Shown: positions 7,490-13,996 of the stretch, piece by piece | How the letters are laid out: every line of letters starts with the position of its first letter | Numbering within the stretch: the first letter of the stretch is position 1 | NCBI GenBank assembly: GCA_001839685.1 | Contig: MLAK01000992.1 | Span: 1 to 14,595 of the forward strand | Length of the DNA stretch: 14,595 bases | Source: Tritrichomonas foetus | Taxonomy: Eukaryota; Parabasalia; Tritrichomonadida; Tritrichomonadidae | Direction of reading: 5' to 3' | Made by a program: the position numbers and the translations under genes | Notes under the pieces: generated by a model | Told to the model about the DNA's origin: nothing | The model's input: only the letters and a program-made list of their open reading frames with translations | Database searches by the model: none

Positions 7490-9298
7490 ATGTTTGGACA
7501 AAGAAATGAATTCCTTACTTTTTTCCCAAATTGTACCGGCTCATCACTTTACGTTAATCCTCAAGTCATAAAAGGCGGTTCAGATAAGACCAAAGTTCAC
7601 TCAGCCCTTTGGAAATTTTATCTTTTAATTATGCCGAACATCAACAAGAGTTTTGCAAAAGACGACGACTGGATTGAAATTTTAAAGGCAAAGCGCGACG
7701 AATTTTTCACACTTAAAGAAACTCACTTCAAACCTCCACCGAAAGCCGAAGATCCATCCAATCCTCTCAGCGAGGCCGAAGATTCAGAAGAATGGAAACA
7801 ATACTACGCCGATAAAGATTTAAGGGAACAGATTCGTCGAGATGTTGTTCGCGCATTTCAAGAATTGGATTATTTCCATCAGGAAGAAACCCTTCAGACA
7901 CTTGAAGACATTCTTTTCCTGTTTTGTAAAACGCACCCGAGCTACGGATATCCTCAGGGACTCCATGAAATTGCTGCCTTTGTTTTATACGTTTTGCATG
8001 AGGAAATGCAGAGTAATTCAAATGATGTAATATCTTTCATTTTCTCACAAAATGCTGTAATTCCTGATACATACTTTGTATTTTCTGCTATCGCGGAATT
8101 GATAGAGCCGTTCTACAAGCCACCTGACTCGAATGGATTTAACTATTTAGCTGACATTAGCGAGCGTATCCAAAATAAGATAATATCAGATCGAAATCCA
8201 CGTCTTGCTGAGGCCCTTCAAAGTTTTGGAATTGCGCCACATGCTTACATGATGAAATGGTTACGTTTACTTTTCCTTTCCGTTTTTGAATTCGAATCAT
8301 TGAAGACAATATGGGATGTCATCTTTTGCTATGCTCCTAATTTAAATATTGTTGCAAACGTGTGTGCTGCTATGCTTATGAACGCACAGAAAAAATTACT
8401 CAAGTGTGATTCAACTGAAGCTCTTCAACTACTTTTCCATTATCCAACTGTACCGAATTCATCTCGATTTGCGTATGAAGCTTCTGAAATGATGCCCAAA
8501 CCTAAAACAAAGAATGGAAATGTCGATTTAGTAACTGCTGTCTCTGAAAGATTGAATGAATTATCACATAGACTAAATGAAGTTTGTTCTCTTAATGGAT
8601 ACGAATTAGCCCTTCCATACGTAATGGATCTTTGCAGAACTCGTGATGTTCTTCTTGGTATTCTTCCTCTTGAAGAAATGCTTCCACTTGAACAGGCAGT
8701 TGAACTTTTCAAACCACAAACAGTCGATCACAACGTGAAAGAACTTCCTCCAGAAGCTGTAATTACACAAAACACAAAAATTGTTGCTCCTGAGTCATCC
8801 AGGCCATTTGAAGATGCCGAAAGAAAACAGCGCGCGAAGGAAGCAGCTGCAGCAGCAAAGAAAGAAGCTGCCAAACAAGCTGCTGCAAAGAAGAAAGCAA
8901 AGAAATTACAAAATACTCTATTCGGTGAAGGAAATGATGACGTTGAATCTCTTTTCTCCGCTGATCTCAAAAAACCCACAACTTCACCAGTGAAGAAACC
9001 TAAGCCAGCACAAAACAGCAAGTCAATAAAGTCTCCATCAACTTCAACTTCAACTCCAGCCAGTGAATCAACAACTAAGAAAATAACAGAAACACCAGCC
9101 ATTGAACCACCACGTCCAGCTAAACCTAAGAGTGTAGGAGCGATGAGTCTCAGTGCCGCTCTCGAGAAACCAAAGAAGAAACTTTTTGACGACAACGACG
9201 ATGCACTCGACAAAAGGAAGCCAAAACAACCACCAAAGAAAGAGAAACCAAAAGATTCACTTTTTGATGATGATGATGATATAATCCTCAAACTTTAA
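7490..9298 (+). CDS. TBC-domain Rab GTPase-activating protein, TBC1D5-like, with LF-acidic tail
   Basis: A 602-residue Rab-GAP. The N-terminal block KVHSALWKFYLLIMP (36-49) and the segment NPLSEAEDSEEWKQYYADKDLREQI (91-115, conserved NPLS, Trp102 and DKDLR) match the layout of human TBC1D5. The dual catalytic fingers are present: Arg121 in IRRDVVR (115-121) and Gln156 in YPQG (154-157). The later block MMKWLRLLF (254-262) with IWDVIF (274-279) is also TBC1D5-like. The TBC fold spans about 36-320. In human TBC1D5 the NPL loop contacts retromer VPS29 and the enzyme acts on Rab7 at endosomes. Residues 440-475 are a basic Ala/Lys helix. The rest of the tail is disordered and carries LFGEGNDDVESLF (477-489), LFDDNDDAL (565-573) and LFDDDDDII (591-599), resembling the LF-acidic motifs by which FAM21 binds VPS35. 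The start is an ATG with no competing upstream ATG in frame; the stop is TAAA. TBC assignment is firm, TBC1D5 orthology likely, and retromer binding inferred. Confidence 0.92.
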   Translation: MFGQRNEFLTFFPNCTGSSLYVNPQVIKGGSDKTKVHSALWKFYLLIMPNINKSFAKDDDWIEILKAKRDEFFTLKETHFKPPPKAEDPSNPLSEAEDSEEWKQYYADKDLREQIRRDVVRAFQELDYFHQEETLQTLEDILFLFCKTHPSYGYPQGLHEIAAFVLYVLHEEMQSNSNDVISFIFSQNAVIPDTYFVFSAIAELIEPFYKPPDSNGFNYLADISERIQNKIISDRNPRLAEALQSFGIAPHAYMMKWLRLLFLSVFEFESLKTIWDVIFCYAPNLNIVANVCAAMLMNAQKKLLKCDSTEALQLLFHYPTVPNSSRFAYEASEMMPKPKTKNGNVDLVTAVSERLNELSHRLNEVCSLNGYELALPYVMDLCRTRDVLLGILPLEEMLPLEQAVELFKPQTVDHNVKELPPEAVITQNTKIVAPESSRPFEDAERKQRAKEAAAAAKKEAAKQAAAKKKAKKLQNTLFGEGNDDVESLFSADLKKPTTSPVKKPKPAQNSKSIKSPSTSTSTPASESTTKKITETPAIEPPRPAKPKSVGAMSLSAALEKPKKKLFDDNDDALDKRKPKQPPKKEKPKDSLFDDDDDIILKL

Positions 9299-9526
9299 AG
9301 TACTTTATGCAAAAGGACCACCTCAACAATTAATTTTAAATTTGAAGAATGTGGAACCTTTGTTGCTTGAAGGGGGTTTTGCTTCTTGAAAGGTTCCTTG
9401 AAGCGACACAAATTAGTAAAAAGTAAATAGCGGCATAAATTAAACACAATTAAAAACAAGTTTATTTATAAATCATATATTTCGTACTAACATGGAAAAA
9501 TATGGTATAAGTTCGTAATATTTCTA
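9299..9526. other. Convergent 3' spacer
   Basis: This 228-base spacer lies between the 3' ends of the Rab-GAP and phosphodiesterase genes. It is less A/T-biased than other spacers around 9345-9410, where a hairpin sits. No reading frame is present. Confidence 0.7.
9353..9397. other. Hairpin with 9 bp perfect stem in the convergent spacer
   Basis: GGAACCTTT (9353-9361) pairs with AAAGGTTCC (9389-9397) across a 27-base loop. The loop and its right flank contain repeats of CTTGAAR (at about 9366, 9385 and 9398) and a GGGGG run. It lies 55 bases past the Rab-GAP stop and 130 bases past the phosphodiesterase stop. It could be a gene-boundary or RNA structure; nothing beyond the pairing is shown. 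Confidence 0.55.
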
Positions 9527-12500
9527 TTATAGTATGTCATCTTCATCATATTCGAAACCTTCATCACTTGCAGGTTCATCTTCAGCTGTGAAATTGGCAT
9601 CATCATCTCTGGCACTTATGACGTCGATATCTTCTTCTTCCTCTTCCTCTTCTTCTTTTTGAGTTTCAGTTTGTGAATTTTCAACAACATCATCTTTATT
9701 CTCATTCACACTTTCAATAATATTTTCTTGCTCTGGTTTATTTTCATCATCTTTTGTTTCTTTCTCACTGGTTTCTTTTTCAACTTTATCTTTCTCATTT
9801 TCATTACTTTGATTTTCCGCTTTATCATTTTCATTACTTTGATTTTCCACTTTATCATTTTCATTACTTTGATTTTCCGTTTTATCATTTTCATCTTTCT
9901 CTTCGATATTTTCTTTTTGGGTGGTTCCATTTTCTTCAATATTTTTCTTTTCGTCTTTCTGTTGGTCGCTTTCTAGATTTGGCTTGCCGTTTTCTTCGCT
10001 TTTATTTTCATCATTATTTTGGGTTTCATTTTCAAGAGTTTTTTCCTTGTTTTGATCATCTAGTTTTCCATTTTCTTCCTTTTCATCAGAGCTATTATCT
10101 TCTTTATTGTCTTCATCATTATTTTCATGACTTTCATTTGAATTGATTTGACTTTTATTTTCGAGATTTTCTTCATTTTCTTGTTCAATTTTATTATCAT
10201 TATCTATTGTATTTTCATTTTCACCTTCATTGTTTGATTTGTTTTCTTTATTAACTTCATTAATTTCTTGAATAATTTTGACTTCATTTTCTGTTTTTTC
10301 TTTATTTTCTTTTTCATTGTTTTCATTTTCATTAAATTCATTTTCTTCTTTATTTTCATCTTTTTGCCTGGCATTTTCATTAATATCTTGATTTTTATTA
10401 TTTTCATTTGCTGATTCTGGATTTTCAATTTGTTTTCCTGGTTCACCTTTTCCTTGATTTTCTTGTTCTTCAAGTTCTTTTTCTTTTTGAAGTCTTCTTT
10501 CGAGTTCTCTTTTTTCTGCTTCGACTTTCTCCCTTGCTTGTCTTTCTTCTTCTTCTCTTTTTATTTCTTCCTCTTCCTTGTCCTTTTGTGATTGGATTTC
10601 ATTAAACTTTTTAATATTAATTCGAACAGAATCAGATGTATTATTCAAATTGCTGTAAATACTAGACAAAGTTAGAAAGAGTGGTAAATAAACAGAATTA
10701 ATGATTGCCGTTAATGATCTTTCTTTATCAAGAATTTGATTAATTCCAACTGTTCGATAAACCAATCCAGTAACATTTTCTATATTACCAGTAACAAAGA
10801 ATTCTTGAATCAGTGAATTTGAAGCAGCATTGGCCTTTTCAAAATCACGTGCAAGAAATGAAGCATCGGCACATTTCAGAATTAGTGATAATAATGCAGA
10901 TTTATGTTTTTTATTATCAAGATTGAATTCAGAATCACGAATTAATTTGTCAAATGCTTTCAGAAGTTTAAAATGCTTTCGCATATCTGTTGCTAATATG
11001 AATTTAATAATTAATTTCCAATTGGCTTGAACTTGTTGGTAATCTAGCATACTAAATAGATTGCATTCATCTTTAGACATTACATTTATGGCGATTTCAA
11101 TATGTTTCATTTCTTCAATACTTTGCTTATGATATAAAATGTCATAAGTTGCTTCTGTTCGTTCATTTTGCTTCATTTGTTGGAAGTCTTTATGACCGAC
11201 ATCATGACAAATTGCAGCAATAAACAATGACATTATTTCATGCTTATTCATTTTTTTATCCAATGATATAGTTTTGATAATATAAATAACAAATTGAAGA
11301 GTATCAATTGCATGCCTCCATGAATGGCTGCCTTCAGCTTGGTATGATTTTGAAATATTATGCAAAAATAAAAATAATTTTTGATTTGTGATTTGATATT
11401 CAGTTTTTAAATTGTATTTGTCAAATGCAGCAAAAACAATTTTGAACAACGAAGAATCATCATATTTTGAAATATCAAAATTCAAAGGTAATAATTCATC
11501 AAAGGGAATTACAAAATTGTCAGGTGTTTTAAAACTTTCTGTGTCTTCTTCAGAAATAATTTTCTTTAAGATATTTCGTTCTTTTCCTATTTCCGCTAAC
11601 TTCTGAATTCGTAATTTTTCTAAAGAAATAGCAGCGATAGCAGCAAAAGATTCAATTAAATTCACTTCTTCTCTTGTTCCTTGGGTTGATTCGATTCCAA
11701 TTTCCATTGCACCTAATGGTTTCAGTTCATGATCAATTAAAGGTGTTGTACAAATAAATGTTGTTTCACCTTGATTAAAAACTGTTTGCTTCAACATTAT
11801 TGCTTCGTTTGCAAAAGATTCATTCGTCAAATTTTCATTGGTAAAAGATTCATTTGTGAAAGTTTCACGAGTTGCAATTGATTCTTTGGTTGTTGTAGAT
11901 GATTTACTTGAGGAACTCCGTTTGGTATTTAAAGATTCACCTTTTTCTTTTTTTCCAACACTTAAAAATTCATATAAAGAATCATCTGTATCATTTTTTA
12001 GAAAAATTGTGACGCGTGAAGCAGAAAGAATTTCCCTAGCTTTGTGTAAAATTTCATCTAAAGCCTTTTTAGCTGAAGATAATTGTAATATTTGCTTAGA
12101 AGTACTCATAAAAATCCTTAAATGATTTGAAATATTCACAGCTGATTGATAAATAACCGCATTTTGGATTGCAGCACAACAAAAATGAGAAATTTCATCA
12201 ATTTTTTCAATATCGTTTTCATCAAATACACTTCCATCATTTTTGTTAATGAAATTCAAAATTCCAACAACTTCCTTTTTTACTATTCCAAATTCTTGTT
12301 CTCTTTCACCTCCCTTATCATAATAAATAACTGGGTATGAAAGAAAACTATTTATTTGAATTTCTTCTTCTTCATTTTCATCGCCAATATCGATTTCTTT
12401 ACAATATTTTCTTAATTCTTGTGGCTGTTTACAAGTAAATGGTTTTTTAGAAGAAAGCGTAGTTCCAGAGATTCCTTTTGTTATTGACCAATTGGAATTT

Positions 12501-13762
12501 CCGAAAATAAATTCTCTTTTATTTTGTCCGACAATTAAAACACGTACTTTTTCACATTTTATAATAGTTTTAAATCTAGCTTCAATAATTTGGACTAATT
12601 TTTCAACATCTAAGGAAGAACTAAAAGAAGCAGCAGAATCTAAAGTTGTTGCAATTTTATCTTCAATCTTATCAGTTGGAGTTGGTGGTGGCTGTGAAAG
12701 ATGAGCCGAAAAAGCAAGAGAACGAGAAATAAAAGGCATTAAGGTGGTCAAATGTTTTTCATCTTCGCCGGAATAAATATGAGAAAAACCTTGTCTCGGA
12801 CCTCTTAAAGCGCAAGCCCAAGAACGACCATCAAAATCACAACAACATATCAAAATTGGATCTTCTCCATCTCCATCAACTGTCGGTAGATAATTTGAAT
12901 GATTCTTGCACATTTGTTCATTCACATTGTTTTTAGTTCGAAGAACAACACCTATTATTCCAGAATTACAACGATAAACATTAACAAAACCCGAACCTCT
13001 TTCATATCTAGAAAAGAGATTCAACTTTTCATTAAAAAACCAAAAATCTACAGTTTTACAATTAAAACTGTTTTTCAGAGAAGATGAAATGTTATCAACA
13101 GTGGTTTTCAAATTGCCATAATGTGCCAATTCGGCAGCATAAGAGATAGTTCTTGGCTGAGCAAATGAAGCAGCTCCATATATTGAAAATTTTCGTGAAA
13201 TAAACTTTGCTTTCTGTTCATCAGAACTTCCAAAAGTGGCACCATTTTGTTTTCGAGAAATTTGAACAATTGCAATTAAAATTCCGTTATTTAAAGAAAG
13301 GGGAAAAAATAATTGTGGGGATTCTGGCTTTGTCGCAAATTGCTGAACAAGTTGATGTTCTTTTAAAGAGTCTAAAATCATTGTTTGTCGTTTAGACACA
13401 ATATGTGAAATGATAGTATTTGAAAAACCAACTTCCTTTTTTAAAAAACTCGATCGAAAATCATGTGAATCGCTTCTGTTTTCCCAAAGAATGGCCCTCT
13501 CGGCGTCGAACATTTTTGCGAGAATTGGCTCAAATGCCTCATGAAGAGGGAGGGTATTACACCTGCTCATCATGCTATCGAAGTATTCCTCGTCCTTAAT
13601 TCGATCGTACGAAAATTCATGAGGGGTGAGTGGATCGACATTTTCTAAATGCGGCAATTTGTCATAAAGTTCGACAAATGAGTCAGGAACACGAACTCGA
13701 GTTGGAGAAATCGCTGTGTTTGGTCTTTTTGTCGAAAGAGAGAATAATCGTGTCGTTTTCAT
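9527..13762 (-). CDS. Multi-GAF class I 3',5'-cyclic nucleotide phosphodiesterase with long acidic tail
   Basis: A 1411-residue protein. Four GAF-like regions are suggested at about 70-200, 215-355, 385-540 (clearest, with VVGILNFINKNDGSVF) and 555-720. The PDEase catalytic domain covers about 770-1035. Catalytic elements are HSWRHA (His813 proton donor, His817 metal), CHDVGH (853-857; His853, Asp854), Glu884, ATDMRKH (924-930) and KCADAS (Asp966). Spacing fits PDE4 (His817 to His853 is 36 residues, Asp966 to the glutamine site 51). At that site the usual SQxxF reads SLTAI, so Leu1017 replaces the invariant purine-binding Gln and Ile1020 the clamp Phe. Canonical enzymes hydrolyse cAMP or cGMP; here specificity or activity is doubtful. 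A coiled coil (about 1053-1101) leads to a ~310-residue Glu/Asn/Lys/Asp-rich tail with a 10-residue repeat. A Ser/Thr-rich insert (608-657) interrupts the fourth GAF region. The start is the first ATG (13762-13760); the frame extends to 13816 only from a TTG. Confidence 0.9.
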   Translation of the reverse strand: MKTTRLFSLSTKRPNTAISPTRVRVPDSFVELYDKLPHLENVDPLTPHEFSYDRIKDEEYFDSMMSRCNTLPLHEAFEPILAKMFDAERAILWENRSDSHDFRSSFLKKEVGFSNTIISHIVSKRQTMILDSLKEHQLVQQFATKPESPQLFFPLSLNNGILIAIVQISRKQNGATFGSSDEQKAKFISRKFSIYGAASFAQPRTISYAAELAHYGNLKTTVDNISSSLKNSFNCKTVDFWFFNEKLNLFSRYERGSGFVNVYRCNSGIIGVVLRTKNNVNEQMCKNHSNYLPTVDGDGEDPILICCCDFDGRSWACALRGPRQGFSHIYSGEDEKHLTTLMPFISRSLAFSAHLSQPPPTPTDKIEDKIATTLDSAASFSSSLDVEKLVQIIEARFKTIIKCEKVRVLIVGQNKREFIFGNSNWSITKGISGTTLSSKKPFTCKQPQELRKYCKEIDIGDENEEEEIQINSFLSYPVIYYDKGGEREQEFGIVKKEVVGILNFINKNDGSVFDENDIEKIDEISHFCCAAIQNAVIYQSAVNISNHLRIFMSTSKQILQLSSAKKALDEILHKAREILSASRVTIFLKNDTDDSLYEFLSVGKKEKGESLNTKRSSSSKSSTTTKESIATRETFTNESFTNENLTNESFANEAIMLKQTVFNQGETTFICTTPLIDHELKPLGAMEIGIESTQGTREEVNLIESFAAIAAISLEKLRIQKLAEIGKERNILKKIISEEDTESFKTPDNFVIPFDELLPLNFDISKYDDSSLFKIVFAAFDKYNLKTEYQITNQKLFLFLHNISKSYQAEGSHSWRHAIDTLQFVIYIIKTISLDKKMNKHEIMSLFIAAICHDVGHKDFQQMKQNERTEATYDILYHKQSIEEMKHIEIAINVMSKDECNLFSMLDYQQVQANWKLIIKFILATDMRKHFKLLKAFDKLIRDSEFNLDNKKHKSALLSLILKCADASFLARDFEKANAASNSLIQEFFVTGNIENVTGLVYRTVGINQILDKERSLTAIINSVYLPLFLTLSSIYSNLNNTSDSVRINIKKFNEIQSQKDKEEEEIKREEEERQAREKVEAEKRELERRLQKEKELEEQENQGKGEPGKQIENPESANENNKNQDINENARQKDENKEENEFNENENNEKENKEKTENEVKIIQEINEVNKENKSNNEGENENTIDNDNKIEQENEENLENKSQINSNESHENNDEDNKEDNSSDEKEENGKLDDQNKEKTLENETQNNDENKSEENGKPNLESDQQKDEKKNIEENGTTQKENIEEKDENDKTENQSNENDKVENQSNENDKAENQSNENEKDKVEKETSEKETKDDENKPEQENIIESVNENKDDVVENSQTETQKEEEEEEEEDIDVISARDDDANFTAEDEPASDEGFEYDEDDIL
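9795..9893 (-). repeat. 30 bp coding minisatellite in the phosphodiesterase tail
   Basis: Three 30-base units (9795-9824, 9825-9854, 9855-9884) plus a partial fourth differ only at two adjacent bases near the unit end. They encode a ten-residue repeat of the form ENDK-x-ENQSN (residues about 1291-1320) in which x is Thr, Val or Ala. Near identity at silent positions points to recent expansion or homogenisation. Confidence 0.9.
11807..11860 (-). repeat. Short coding repeat, TNESF type, in the GAF insert
   Basis: Residues 635-652 read TFTNESFTNENLTNESFA, a 5-residue period (TNE-S/N-F/L) from 15-base units on the minus strand. It lies in a Ser/Thr-rich insert (608-657) that splits the fourth GAF-like region between its predicted strands. 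It is probably a disordered surface loop. Confidence 0.7.
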
Positions 13763-13996
13763 TGTAACTTTTAAATTTCCATTCAAAAAAATCGTTAGAT
13801 TTTCAAAAAAAGCCAATAGTTAACTAATTTATTGCTAACCAAACTCGCATTTGAATTCATTGACCTCACAGTATGACAATATTTACCAATTCAGGTCAAT
13901 AAATTTAACCATTAAGGCTAATGCATTTAACCATTAAGGTTAATACATTTAACCATTTAGATAATTTGAATTGATATATGGCCTGATTAGAAATCG
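13763..13996. promoter_or_regulatory. Divergent promoter region between phosphodiesterase and OB-fold gene
   Basis: A 234-base head-to-head spacer must hold the start signals for both genes. Read toward the phosphodiesterase, TAACGATT (13790-13797) lies 27 bases before its ATG and carries the same Myb-type core as the cluster at 3278-3369. The right half holds the 22 bp repeat described separately. I find no good TCAYW initiator close to either ATG. Confidence 0.5.
13903..13964. repeat. 22 bp tandem repeat, 2.7 copies, TTAACCATTAAGG core
   Basis: Units 13903-13924 and 13925-13946 differ at three positions. A third, decaying unit starts at 13947. Each begins ATTTAACCATT, and unit two contains TTAACC and GGTTAA as 6 bp inverted arms around 5 bases. 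They lie 33-94 bases upstream of the OB-fold gene ATG, where they could bind a TAAC-recognising factor. The binding role is inference. Confidence 0.75.

Noticed and set aside
8728..9291. 187-codon open frame antisense to the Rab-GAP tail
   Set aside because: It mirrors the Lys/Ala/Pro/Ser-rich coding sequence, giving Phe/Ser/Leu low complexity. The plus strand has clear domains and motifs.
9795..9893. CRISPR-like direct repeats
   Set aside because: The 30 bp units are contiguous with no spacers, lie in frame in a eukaryotic coding region, and encode a peptide repeat.
9706..10605. Several open frames on both strands in the phosphodiesterase tail
   Set aside because: They are shadows of the GAA/AAT/AAA-rich repeat coding sequence and yield only Met/Ile/Lys or Phe/Leu/His low complexity.
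13763..13816. N-terminal extension of the phosphodiesterase by 18 codons
   Set aside because: It would start at TTG. The ATG at 13762 is the first standard start, and the extension would cover much of the short divergent promoter.
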